Under the pieces are notes generated by a model that did no database searches, was not told where the DNA came from, and worked only from the letters and a program-made list of their open reading frames with translations. The position numbers and the translations under genes were made by a program. Shown here one piece after another: positions 28,600 to 40,378 of a stretch of DNA of 64,000 nt. The stretch comes from Carallia brachiata (lineage: Eukaryota > Streptophyta > Magnoliopsida > Malpighiales > Rhizophoraceae): contig JADCRB010000026.1 of NCBI GenBank assembly GCA_021464245.1, forward strand, positions 3,634,187-3,698,186, read 5' to 3'. The number at the start of each line of letters is the position of its first letter. The first letter of the stretch is position 1.

Positions 28600-29160
28600 T
28601 TGACTGATAGTGGTGCTAGCCACCCACTTCCTCTTTCCCTTCCCTCTCTTCTCACTTTCTATTCTTCCCCTCCCAATCTCACTCTCACTCTTCCCCCTTG
28701 CTCCATCTTCCCTTCCTTTTTGTGGTGTTTTTGTTTTTTGTATTTACAGATATGGTCTAATGACAGACATGCATGGAGGTTTGGCTATCGGATCTATCAT
28801 CCTGACTTGTCTACCAGCTCTGTTGCCATTGTCGCCACTGGTGCTGATGTGCTCGCCGCAGCCAGCGGCAGCGGCTGCCTTTCCCTATGCCAAATATGGG
28901 CTTATATCAGACATCCATGGCTAGTCCACCACATGATCTTGCCCCTTTTGCTGTCTGTCGCCACCGCTGTTGCTTCTGCCGCCAATGGCCTTCCCCTCCG
29001 CCAAATCCTGGCTCAAATTGAACACCTTATGGCCGGTCCACCACAAGATCTCGACCCTTCTACCGTCTGCCACTACCTCTACACACCCGCTGTTGCGTCT
29101 GCTACTACCGCCATGTCTACCGTCGCCGTCCTCCTTCCTTTACGTTGTAGCTGATTGCTG
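28600..29160 (+). repeat. GC-richer open stretch with a degenerate 111-bp tandem repeat
   Basis: An open frame (28531-29154) crosses a C-rich block that stands out from its AT-rich surroundings. Copies of GCCTTYCCCTMYGCCAAAT occur at about 28877 and 28988, 111 bp (37 codons) apart, with a weaker third copy around 28750. Each is followed by related sequence encoding QIW or QIL. No known domain, signal peptide or intron structure is visible. It may be a chance open frame in a repeat, so no gene is claimed. Confidence 0.4.
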
Positions 29161-30764
29161 GGATGAATTTGGCCATAGTTTTTTTTGAGATGTGTGGCAG
29201 TTAGTTGTCTGTTTGTATCTTATGTTGTATGTAGTCTAGTAGTGTGGGAGATTGTTGCCTGACATACTTGGCTGATCATCATCATAAGTCTACCGAAGTG
29301 CGGTAAGTGCTGTTGTATATAACTTGTTCCGACTAGATTAGATTTATATGAGACTTTAGTTTTACATAGGTTTAATTACATGTCGGTAGGTACCCTCGTC
29401 AGAGAATCTTGTTTTAACAGGTTTTATGTTCTATTAGTGAATGATCAGTTTGATTATATTAATAATGGGTCATTGTGGTTGTGTTGTATTCCTACCTTGT
29501 GCAGGTTCTTGCGACGCCTTTGCGTCAGATCTGTATACTTATTCGTATTTTATTAATATAATGATTTATTGCGATTAAAAAATGAAAATAGTAAAACATT
29601 TTCTTTTGTTATGCAATTTTTGTACATGCATAATAAAGAATTGTTTAACACTTGTCAATCAATATTTATAGTTTGGCAATTGTGTTTACTAAAAATGCTA
29701 ATAAATATTATTTAAAGTGATAATTTAATAATAATTCAACATATTTTTTTTATTAATAATTTAAATTTGAATCTCAGTATCAGTGTCAAGAGGCAATTCC
29801 CTCCTTTGATTATCAAGTTGCATTGTGCTAGCGCAGCGTTGATTTCAGATTCGGGTAACCAGTCCTTTCTTGTGAGTTGAGTTAAATAAGTCATACACAT
29901 GAAAATTATTTCGCTTTCGGCTCAAAAATCTGATAATCGACATATTCCACAATAAAGTTTTTTTTTATTCAAAAAATAAACTGCTATTAAATAAATTTTT
30001 GGAAACTGCATTTAAATTACTTTTTTTTTCACAAAATAAAAAAGTAAGAGTGATATAAAGTTTCGTTGCAGAGCATTGCATTTATCATACAAGCAAAATT
30101 CGTGAACTTAAATTTAACTCTACTAATTACATTGGCAGAAATTTATAGTATGTTTGGATTTAGAAGAAAGTGGTAAAAAAAAATGACCAAAAAGAAAGTT
30201 GTGAGAAAAAATTATTTGAATAAATTAGAAATAATGAGAAAATAAAATTATTTTGATATAGTAAAAACGTGTAAGGAAAAAAATTTATACATATATTAAA
30301 GGACAATTTTGCCCTCAACTTTATGTTTAAAGCAAAAGAATTGATAAACTCAAGATAAGAGTAATTTCATAATTCTATGTATAACAAGTTGACTTTTTTA
30401 TTTCTTTTATAAAATTGGTCTAAAAGTTTATTTATAAGCTATAAATAAAAAAAATAATTTATTTTCTATGCACTTTTATTCAAAGTAAAGAAAATTCTTT
30501 AAATTTTGTACTTTTTTTTTTTTGGAAAACTCTATTTTGACTATTTCTCTCAACCAACTAAACTGACGATTAAAGACCACCCTATTGCATGATGACAAAC
30601 GAAGTTTTTTCCACCATACCATGTGGCACAACGTGAAGCTTTGGACCCACCTAGACACAACTGACTCAGAAATGATAAATAGGAACAGCAAAGCATCAAA
30701 ATCAAAACGAAAGCCATTACTTATAAAGCACCGTTACCTGATATAATTGGTGACCATATAATAA

Positions 30765-30902
30765 TTATATTATAATAAATACTGTATTTTTATATAATTA
30801 TATTAAAAAAATATGTATTTAAAAAATAAAAATAATTATATTTTTTATTATATATTTTATTATTATAATCACACAAAAGTATAATATTTATTATAATATA
30901 AA
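30765..30902. repeat. MITE-like inverted repeat
   Basis: The left arm 30765-30790 matches the reverse complement of 30875-30902 at about 24 positions. The core is AT-only. No coding capacity. Confidence 0.45.
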
Positions 30903-33900
30903 TATTATTTATGTATTAAATCTTCTGAATACTTAATATTTTTCTACTTAATAATGTATTTTAAACATGTAAAATAAAAAATTCTGAATGTTCAGATATT
31001 GCAGACAATGTAAGTTAGCAAGTCAACTCTCTCTGACATTTGTGAATCGATCGGAGATGCAGTCATTTGATCACTCTGTGTAACATTTGAATGGTTCAAA
31101 CTTTTTATTTTATTTTATTGGTTTATTTTTTTTCGATGAACTTTTAAACAAATATCTTGCCGCAGTTGATCCTATGAGCCTTTATATAATTCAGGCCCAT
31201 GGCCTTTAAACTCGTGCTACCTTAAGGCCAAGCACGCAATCAATGCAAATGGGAATGCGCGTCGAGAGGTCAAGCAAAGGACCACAAGCTGGTGCTCGGA
31301 CAAAGCAGGAAGGAATATACATTTATTTTTTTTTTCCATTAAAAAGTTCATGCCATAAATTAAAGATATTTTATTTTTTATTTTTATTTTTAAATAAATA
31401 TAATTTATTCATAATTTTATATCATATGATAAGTGATGTACACTTAAATAAAAAAAATAAAAAAAATATTTAAATAATGTTAAATTATGAATTAATTTTA
31501 CTCACTAAAAAAAAAATAAAATAAATAAATACTCATAAATTAAATTATAAGTTAGTTTTACTCACTAAAAAATGAAGTAAAATTAATAAATACTCATAAG
31601 TTATACAATGTTTTTCATAAATCTTACACTTAATATTCTAAATTAAAATTTAAAATTTTAAAATAAAAATTTAAGTATTAATTACTAGTAATGCTAAAGA
31701 CAGAAAGGACTCTACTACATGTGCCCTTGCAATGCATTTGTATATCGACCGCTTGACACTTGCTTTTATTGGAAAAAAGAAATTGGTTGGTCCCTAGCAT
31801 TTCCTCCTTTAAAAAATTCCCAAACATCTGGCAAATAATGGAAACACCGGTTAGCCGACGCATGCTCGTTGGAAAAGCCTGTCATTGCACTTGCGATTGC
31901 AACTCGATGAGGCGAAGCTCAAAGATAACTAGAATCCAAATAAAAGCTGACAAAAAGTTAAGAGCCAAAGTTAGATGCAAAAAGCTTAAAACCAATGTCA
32001 TAAATAACCGTTGACACCAAAAAAATAGACACAGCTACTGACTCACAAATTTATAATTATCATTATTGATTCTGATTTTGATGTTATTTCATGCAAAATA
32101 AAAAAAAAATCTTATTTAATTTGTGGTTATTTCCGTGTTTCTCTAATAACATTATTTTTTTCATTACGCGGATGACTAGGGCTAAGCTCTGCTTTTAAGA
32201 GCTTTGGGAATCGGGAGTCCATGGCCGGATCCTTCTTCCTAACTAGTTTATCCGGCCGGAAACTGTTATTTGGTCAGAAAAAATTTATTAAAAATTTTTT
32301 AAATTATAATTTATTATATTTATTATGTAATTGTCTGAATTATAAATATATTAAAAAATTATTATTATTATTTATTATACAATAAATTAATCAAATTACA
32401 ACAACTTTTCAAATAATTACAATTTAAAAATTTTTCCAAACAATTTTTTTCCGCCCATATAAGTTTTCACTATCTAGTGTTAATATGGATGCATCAATCA
32501 TGAAAAGAAAGGAAACATCATGCTAGACACATTTTTGTAATAGTTTTGAGATTCAATTTAAATTTAATTAATAATAAAATAGTTATAAAATTTAATAATA
32601 ATATTTAATAATTTATTTTTTTAACTTTAATTATTTAATAATTTTTATTATTTTATTATCATTTAAATTTTACTACATAATATTTCTTTTTTCGAAAAGT
32701 AACATGTTTACTATCATTAAATTCTTCCTAACATTGTTGACCATCGTCAAGTATTAAATGATTTCTTGTTCCTGCACACGATCTTGTCTTCTTTCACGTC
32801 TCACCTAAATTCGGAGAAGGGCTTCCGGTTAGTCTCAGTGTAGTGTGCTTATTCATGAATGTATAATATGTCAATGCTCTTTCTTGCAAAACTCTTTTTT
32901 TTTTTTTTTTTTTTTGTGTGTGCAAGCAAAACAATGTCATTAATATTTGAAAAATCAACATCTAAGCACATTAGCAAGTATCTAGAATTAGTCCATCATC
33001 CCAACGAACTATATACAAAAACAGCAAGATCCCAAACAAATAAACAATCATAAAAAAACCAGAGATCTATCAATTTATACTAACAATCCTAATAACATGC
33101 CATTGCAATAACATTCCCGATTAGCGCAATAAATTTACCCGTAATATTCACATTGATTTAATCAAATATTTTATTAATATACATATTTATCCATACAAAT
33201 GGGCATACTCAACAATAGTTCAAATAAAAAACTGTAGCAAAGATTATCTAATCATCGAAAAAGGACAAAGAAAAGGGCAGAGGGCCAAAAATATATATAT
33301 AATTAATGGATAGATTCTTCCGTTTTGTACGGCTGTCTTAATATAATGCAGGTTGATTGCATTAATCTAATTGAAGGCAGGCTCCTCAAGATTCGTTCTT
33401 GGTATTCACATTTCTAGCTTAGATAGCGGCAATTTGTTTGATTCAATGGAAAATGTGTGCCAAGTGACGGACCGTAAGGTAATGGGTTACACATTGAAGA
33501 TAACACGGATGATATTATGCTGTTTTATGGATTTGGATTTCTGCCAATAAAATCACCAAAATTTGATTGTTAATTGGGTAAATAATTGAAAGAGGAGTGG
33601 CCGTATTATATATATATATCTATATTTTTTTTTTTGGTGCAAATAGGCAAACAAGAAAAGAAGGAAAGAGGCAAACACGAAAGAAGTAGACGTAAAAGAA
33701 ATCACGAATTAAATATGATGATGCCTTTCCTTGACGAAATATGTTTACTTCCTGGAATTAAAGATAATCACAACCGTGGTAGTCTAAAGCAGTTTTTTTC
33801 TGGGTCTGGCATACCCATATGCATATGTAAGCATTTGGATAAAACCTTGTCATCCAAGGCACAAGTAGGAGGTATGGGAGGCAGGAAAATGGATGTTGCA

Positions 33901-34007
33901 GAAAGAATTCTATAATGCAGAATATGCAGCAGGTTGGGACCATTTACATCGTTTTTTTTTCCAACCTACTGCAGCCAGTTTTCACATTGATAGACATATA
34001 TATATAT

Positions 34008-34100
34008 GTAATTGATATAATTGCATACACATGGTAATCATATATCATATATATATATATATATATATGATTACCATGTGTATGCAATTATATCAATTAC
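34008..34100. repeat. Perfect 38-bp inverted repeat (hairpin)
   Basis: Bases 34008-34045 are the exact reverse complement of 34063-34100, with a 17-base TA-rich loop. The arm includes GCATACACATGGTAATC. An extra ATTACCATGTG overlaps the end of the right arm as a direct repeat. Transcribed, it would form a long perfect stem. Confidence 0.9.
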
Positions 34101-35291
34101 CATGTGCTTGTAGTGGGACACTCTGTTAGGAACATGTTGGTTCCAAGTTTAGTCTTGTTAGATTTATAATGCAATTATCCTCTAAACTCCATTGTGCCAA
34201 AAAAAAAAAATTGATGTAACCATCTAAAATAAAGAGCATATTTTTGTTTATTTTAAAATAGAAAGTTTATATCTATACAAGCGCCAAAATAAAGTAAAAT
34301 TACAAACATAATTATCTCTTAATAACAATAATACTGATAATAATATTTCATTTTCAAAGATAAGATTGATTATTGATATTATTAAAATTATAACGTATAA
34401 AAAAATAAAAAGGCGAGTTGGTTGGCGTGTAAACTTCCACGTATCAATCACAAAAGTATGTTCGGAAAATAACGGCTAGAGAACAAGTACCCGTGAACCA
34501 GAACACGTAATATTCAATATTTTCTTCAATTTTCTCCCTTATTTATCTGATTATCGTTCCAAAACAATTTGCAATTAGAGAATTTATCATCACGAGAGCC
34601 ATTGATTCTAGCATTTGAACACTACATTTTCGTCAGAGACAAAATTTGGACCATTGTGAGGCCCACTCGGGTGAGGTGAGGATGGTTCTCGTAAGCTGTA
34701 AAGGGGTGGACGATAGCTTTCTTTCTTGGTCTTGTTAGGCTTGAAAAATAATAATGGAGGTTGGAGGGCTTTTCAGCCATTGTTCTTTAATATGCAGTAA
34801 TAAAAAAATGATAAATTTCAGATAGGAAAACAAAATATTAACAAAAATACTTTATAAATACATATAAGTAAAAATATAATAAACACTCAATAGTTTAAAT
34901 TATTATATTATAAAAAAATATTTAAATTTTAAAAATAAAAAATTATTAAATATTTTTAAATAAATTATTAAAACCGTGTCGCTGAAAATATGGGAGAAAA
35001 TCTCGAGGGTAGGGAGAGAGGGGAGGGGATGGACACAAAAAACTGAACTCACGTGACGAAAGCTAGCATAATAAGCTGTACAGTCCCATACACAAACTCT
35101 GCTTTTTGTCTGAACGCAATCATGCAAGGAACAGACAACCACCCACCGTCTGTTTCTCCTCAAATCTCTTGTTAATTTTGACTCTCAGAGCAGCTTCTGT
35201 GTTTAGCCATTAAACCATGTCCTGCCCAAGGCTTACGCTTGTGTTTCTATTCATTGCGTCTGTGTCTCACTATCAGGGTCTCGTACCGAAA

Positions 35292-37588
35292 ATGAAGACG
35301 AGCGCATTTAAGCTTCTCATTTTTGTTCTCCTTCTGGGTCTTTGCCACGTGTCCATGGCTGCCGAGCCGGAGAAGGAGACCAAAACACAGAGGAAAACTT
35401 ACATAGTTCACATGTCCAAAGCCGAGATGCCGGCGGGCTTCGAGCAGCATACTCACTGGTACGACTCGTCTCTCAAATCGGTGTCTGAGTCGGCCCAAAT
35501 GCTGTACACTTACGACAATGTGATCCACGGATTTTCCACTCGGTTGACGGCCGAGGAGGCCGAGCTTCTCGAGAGCCAACCTGGGATTCTGTCCGTGTTG
35601 CCGGAGTTGAGATACGAGTTGCACACGACTCGGACACCTGAGTTCTTGGGACTCGACAAGAGCGCCGATTTGTTTCCCGAGTCTGACTCGGCTAGCGACG
35701 TCATAATCGGTGTCTTGGACACCGGAGTTTGGCCGGAAAGCAAGAGCTTTGTGGATACTGGGATGGGTCCGGTGCCCAGTAGCTGGAGAGGCCAGTGTGA
35801 ATCCGGCACCAATTTCACCTCTGCAAATTGTAACCGCAAACTGATTGGCGCGAGGTTCTTTTCTAAGGGATACGAGGCCACATTAGGCCCTATCGATGAA
35901 TCCAAGGAGTCCAAATCCCCGCGAGACGACGACGGCCACGGCACCCACACCGCGTCCACAGCAGGCGGCTCTGTGGTGGAAGGCGCCAGTCTTTTTGGGT
36001 ACGCCCCAGGGAGGGCACGTGGGATGGCTACGCGCGCGAGGCTCGCCGCATACAAGGTGTGCTGGATCGGTGGTTGCTTTAGTTCCGATATATTGGCTGC
36101 AATCGAAAAGGCCATTGACGATGGGGTCAATGTCCTTTCATTGTCGCTTGGTGGAAGTATGACTGATTATTACAGAGACAGCGTGGCAATCGGAGCTTTT
36201 GCGGCTATGCAGAAAGGAATTGTAGTCTCCTGCTCGGCTGGCAATTCAGGCCCAAGCTCATACAGTCTGTCTAATGTAGCCCCCTGGATTACGACCGTGG
36301 GGGCCGGCACACTGGATCGAGATTTCCCGGCTTTTGTTAGTCTGGGCAACGGGCAAAACTACTCCGGCGTTTCTCTATATAGAGGGAGCGATTTGCCAGG
36401 AAAGCTTTTGCCTTTTGTGTATGCCGCCAATGCTAGTAATGTTACCAACGGGAATTTATGCATGATGGGCACTTTGATTCCGGAGCAAGTTGCAGGGAAA
36501 TTTGTGCTGTGCGATCGTGGCGTGAACGCTAGAGTCCAGAAGGGAGCTGTTGTGCAAGCGGCCGGTGGTTTGGGTATGGTTTTAGCCAACACCGCAGCCA
36601 ATGGTGAAGAATTGGTAGCTGACGCCCACTTGTTGCCTGCTACGGCGGTGGGTCAGAAAACTGGGGACGCCATTAAGAGCTATTTGTCAACAGAACGAAA
36701 CCCACCGCCACAATCCTTTTCGAAGGCACCAAGTTGGGAATCCAACCGTCTCCGGTGGTGGCGTCGTTTAGCTCCAGAGGGCCGAATTCCATCACCCCGG
36801 ATGTCCTCAAGCCGGATATGATTGCTCCAGGTGTCAACATTTTGGCAGGATGGTCCGGTTCAGTGGGTCCTACAGGGCTAGCCTCAGATTCCAGGCGCGT
36901 CGATTTTAACATCATCTCAGGAACCTCCATGTCTTGCCCGCATGTCAGCGGCTTGGCGGCTCTTCTCAAGGCGGCGCATCCAGAATGGAGCCCTGCGGCG
37001 GTCCGATCAGCGTTAATGACCACAGCCTATGTGACTTGCAAGAACGGCCAGAAGTTGCAAGACATTGCCACCGGAAAAGACTCCACGCCGTACGATCACG
37101 GTGCGGGACACGTGGAACCAGCATCGGCCCTCAATCCGGGCCTCATTTATGATCTAACGGCTGATGATTACCTGGCCTTCCTCTGCGCATTAAACTACAC
37201 GCCAACGCAAATCACCAGCCTTGCTCGAAGGAACTATACATGCGATCCAACCAAAAAATACAGTGTGACCGATCTGAACTACCCATCTTTCGCCGTCAAT
37301 TTCGACACCACGCAATCAAACGGTGGCGGCGTGATCAAGCACACCCGAACACTTACCAATGTGGGGCCAGCAGGGACATACAAGGCGTCAATTTCACCGC
37401 AATCCCCGGGAGTTAAGATTCTGGTGGAGCCCGCAACATTAACCTTCAGCAAGGTAAATGAGAAGCAATCTTATACGGTTACCTTCACCGGAAGCTCAAT
37501 GCCAACCAATACCAACAGCTTCGCTCGTTTAGTATGGTCCGACGGGAAACACACTGTTGGGAGTCCAATAGCTATTAGTTGGACTTAA
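35292..37588 (+). CDS. Subtilisin-like serine protease, SBT1 type, intronless, with a one-base slip
   Basis: Secreted plant subtilase acting in the cell wall, closest in appearance to SBT1.7/ARA12 proteins. ATG 35292 gives a clean signal peptide ([20 protein letters not shown]); an in-frame ATG at 35217 adds 25 residues and is less likely. An I9 propeptide ([13 protein letters not shown]) follows, with the mature start near [10 protein letters not shown] (residue 112). Catalytic residues are Asp143 ([11 protein letters not shown]), His216 ([11 protein letters not shown]), oxyanion Asn318 (SCSAGNSGP) and the Ser of [14 protein letters not shown] domain is inserted between Asn and Ser, and a fibronectin III-like C-terminus ends at the stop 37586-37588. 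The frame slips at the C run 36701-36703, one base short. Restored, it has about 765 residues, the family's usual size. No intron is needed, as usual for SBT1. Confidence 0.92.
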
Positions 37589-38562
37589 TGGGAGAAAAAT
37601 GGACCTTAGGTAAAGTTTGGTTCTTATATATATATATATTCAAATTGCCCCCAAAAAAAATTTGTTGTTTGATCTTCACTTGCTCGATGAATGGAGTAAA
37701 ATTGCTTGTTGTTAGTCTTTGAATTCAGAAAAATTAATGTGCATCCGGCAGATGGTAGAAGCTGGATGTGGTACTTCTTGATGTTTGTATCTGGGGGGAG
37801 GAAACATGAAAGCCATAAAAGAGGAGGCGAATGTTTTTCCTTCCCAGTGTACAGTATTTGATGACATGTATGTGTTGCATGCCTTGTGGATTCCTCCAAA
37901 TTTCAACCATCTATGCCAGAGAATTTCCTTGTTCTTTCTAGATGTGGAGTGATATAAGATGGACTTGTGTGTTAGGAGAGCTTGAATTCATAATTAATTC
38001 AACAATTTTTCTCAAAGTCTAAAATAGATGGTTAAGGAAGTATAAAATGCATATGTTGAGAAAACTGCCGTAAAGATACTTAATGCAATTTAAATTTTTA
38101 ATTTTTCATAAAAATTATTTTTTTAAATACAGGTGACATCATTATCCTTATCCTGGGCACGGCAGAATTCCGTTCCCGTAGTGTTTTCGATGTTGATGTA
38201 GCAAATTATCGCAGTGGGCGCAGCGGAATCCCGTGCCTGACGTTGATGTTGCAAGTCCATCATCAGTTGTTTGTGGGTCTTTTTATTATTGTTATTTCTT
38301 TTGTTGGTATAATTGGTGGCCGAAACCAGAGACTACAAATAAGTAATAAAAAATTGTCTTGGTACATGGCTAAGCCACTCCCATGATGCCTCCAGGAGCT
38401 GGGACAACTAATTTTGGAACCCGCGGGAGCCCAGGCGCAAAGAGAGGGGCAGCCAGTCAGCTTCATTGCTGATATCAGTTCAACGTCTCTTTTTCCAAAT
38501 ATATCCCATACGACGACATGCTTTCTGAGTGACAATTAAGGCTAACGTCCAATTGTGACTTT
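37589..38562. other. Subtilase 3' UTR and short intergenic DNA
   Basis: 3' UTR, then DNA without a gene. Two related GC-rich segments (38156-38205 and 38215-38255) share GGGC.C.GC.GAATCCCGT-type sequence and GATGTTGATGT, forming a weak direct repeat. Confidence 0.5.
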
Positions 38563-38628
38563 GGGTGTGTTTGTTTGAAGGAAATTCAATTTACGAATTT
38601 AGTTTTCACCATTTTTCAGTGTTTGAGG

Positions 38629-38792
38629 TCAGGAATTTAAAAGATTTTAGAAAATCAAATGTTAGGTCATTGGACGAAAACTGCATGCATTTATGAAAAA
38701 CGACGTCCGTTCAGGAATTTAAAAGATTTTAGAAAATCAAATGTTAGGCCATTGGACGAAAACTTCATGCATTTATGAAAAACGACATCCGT
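38629..38792. repeat. 82-bp tandem duplication
   Basis: Units 38629-38710 and 38711-38792 differ at three positions. Inside the MITE-like element, 20 bp left of the gypsy insertion site. Confidence 0.95.
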
Positions 38793-39320
38793 TCGAATTG
38801 AGTGGACGTCGTTGTAAAGCGTAAATTTCGAGTCTAAAACAATTAAACTCGAAAATATAAAAATAAATTACAAATAAAAATTGTAAAGTAAAAGAAAATT
38901 TACGTGGGGTCGATCTCCGTAGATCCTCCGATTAGTGTTCCTTTTTTGACTCTGTCAAGGGCTGCACGAGCTTGATCTTGACAGAAATAATTTCCACCGC
39001 TTTTTCTTGAACTGGATAGACTGAAACTGTGTCTGATTTGGATTTTGACTACGTTTAGGAACCGTAGAGATTGATCTGAGCCGATCTGGTTAATTTCACC
39101 GAGGGTCGAATGGACTTGTTCTCGGATGAGTGCCTGGATTTTGCTGAGGGCCGTATGAGTTAATCCCAGCCGGATTTGTAATATTTTGATTTTTTTTTTA
39201 CTCTCTCTTTTTTTTTTTTTCTTTTTTTTTTTTTTCGCCTGCTTTCTTTTTTTTTTTTTTTTTTTTCTTCTGCTGGCTTTCTTCTTTTTTCTCTGCTGCA
39301 TTTCTTCAATTGGGGAGGCC

Positions 39321-39327
39321 ATTTATA
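39321..39327 (-). promoter_or_regulatory. LTR TATA box inside a palindrome (3' LTR copy)
   Basis: On the - strand TATAAAT is flanked by GGGGAGGCC and its complement GGCCTCCCC (39312-39320 and 39328-39336). It fits the LTR promoter in position and strand. Confidence 0.6.
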
Positions 39328-39344
39328 GGCCTCCCCCACCTGCC

Positions 39345-39420
39345 TGCCACCAACCAATTGGTTGGTGGCATTAAGGTTGGCAGCTGCCAACCTTGACTTC
39401 AAGGTTGGCGGCTGCCAACC
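39345..39420. repeat. Cluster of GGTTGG palindromes in the LTR
   Basis: A 26-bp perfect palindrome (39345-39370, centre CCAATTGG), a 22-bp perfect palindrome (39373-39394, centre CAGCTG), and a hairpin with 7-bp arms (39403-39420). The same set recurs in the other LTR at about 48645-48721. Confidence 0.9.
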
Positions 39421-39443
39421 AAGATTTTTTTTTTTTTTAATTA

Positions 39444-40086
39444 TTAGTTTACAAATGCCCCCACTTCAAGGGTCGGTAAGAAGATTTTTACAGAGATAAT
39501 TCGAACCGAGTCTTGAAGTCCAGTTTGAAATTTGGAAAGTCCTGATGAACATTGAATCTTGGAGTCTTCTATCTTTGACCATGTCTGCTGTTGTTGGATC
39601 GCAATAGGAAACCGATATGATCTTGAGAAGTTAGCAGCCCAGCCAATATAAAAATTGAATCTTGGCTCCAGGTGCATTCGAGCTTCCATAGCCCGCAAAG
39701 GATTTTTTATATCTCTTAAAGTTCCAGCTCTGGTGAGGATGATCCGGTAGGCAAAGAACTTGAACCTCCCCAAGAGGAAGGCCCAGGACCTTGGAACTTC
39801 AAGACCGGCACAGAGAGACTGACTGTAGTGATGATTCCAAGTCTGCTTCGACGTAAGGAGAGTAGTTGGAACTTCCCCGTACATCGCCGCATCCAAAGGA
39901 AGATTAGGATAATTGCAGCGTCTCATCCCTCTGTGTAGATGTGAACTAAGGAGAGTAGTTGGAACTCCATGACACCGATGGCGTTAGGGATCCCTCGAGG
40001 AAGACTACTCCTTCTTTTCTTAGCTCGTGCGCCTCCAACTTCTTGATCGAAGAACTTCCTGAGACAAGTGCAGAGACTAGCCATTT
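39444..40086 (-). other. Unidentified accessory reading frames of the gypsy element
   Basis: An open frame of 160 codons (39926-39444) runs into the LTR edge. Upstream, a second short frame starts near 40086 (MASLCTCLRKFFDQEVGG). Neither shows a known domain. They sit between the WUS-type sequence and the 3' LTR, where Tat elements often carry extra sequence. A 20-bp direct repeat (TAAGGAGAGTAGTTGGAACT) occurs at 39854 and 39947. Whether either frame is translated is unknown. Confidence 0.35.
39454..39470 (-). other. Polypurine tract of the gypsy element
   Basis: Read on the - strand, CTTGAAGTGGGGGCATT directly precedes the 3' LTR, where the plus-strand primer tract is expected. Confidence 0.7.
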
Positions 40087-40378
40087 TCTTTTGAGAAAGA
40101 AGAGCTGAGGGGTGAGTATTACAACTCGGGAATGCAATATATATATACATACAATAAAGTTTTTTTTTTTTTTTTTTTTTTTTTTTGAAAAGTCAAAAAA
40201 GAAGGTACGCAGAATCGAGTAGGGCATCCACGTCCCTTTCCTGCATAAGAGACAAAAGAGGCAGCGGCTGACGCGTGTCACGAAAGTCGTTACCGTGTGT
40301 GCAGAAGTCGTTGCCGTGTGCTGCAGAAGTCGTTACCGTGTGCTGCCAAAGTCGTTGCACCTTATCTTGTCGGCCGTC

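Larger units (their letters stand above)
29200..35190. other. Long AT-rich intergenic region
   Basis: No supportable gene. Contents are a MITE-like hairpin (30765-30902), a direct repeat with 60-bp period (31480-31600), a poly-T tract (32897-32915), and a perfect 38-bp inverted repeat (34008-34100). The open frames at 33586-33915 and 31760-32014 show no motif. Confidence 0.6.
38813..39453 (-). repeat. 3' LTR of the gypsy element
   Basis: 641 bp, starting TGTAAAGCG and ending AGTTTACA as read on the + strand. Nearly identical to 48140-48757, differing mainly by indels in T-rich runs. It contains the TATA motif and palindromes listed separately. Confidence 0.93.

Noticed and set aside
35510..36130. 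206-codon open frame on the - strand
   Set aside because: Lies fully antisense to the subtilase; GC-rich codons of that gene keep the opposite strand open. No domain of its own.
38900..39402. Lys/Arg-rich open frames in the LTR
   Set aside because: Products of T-rich runs read on the - strand; the same frames recur in the other LTR.
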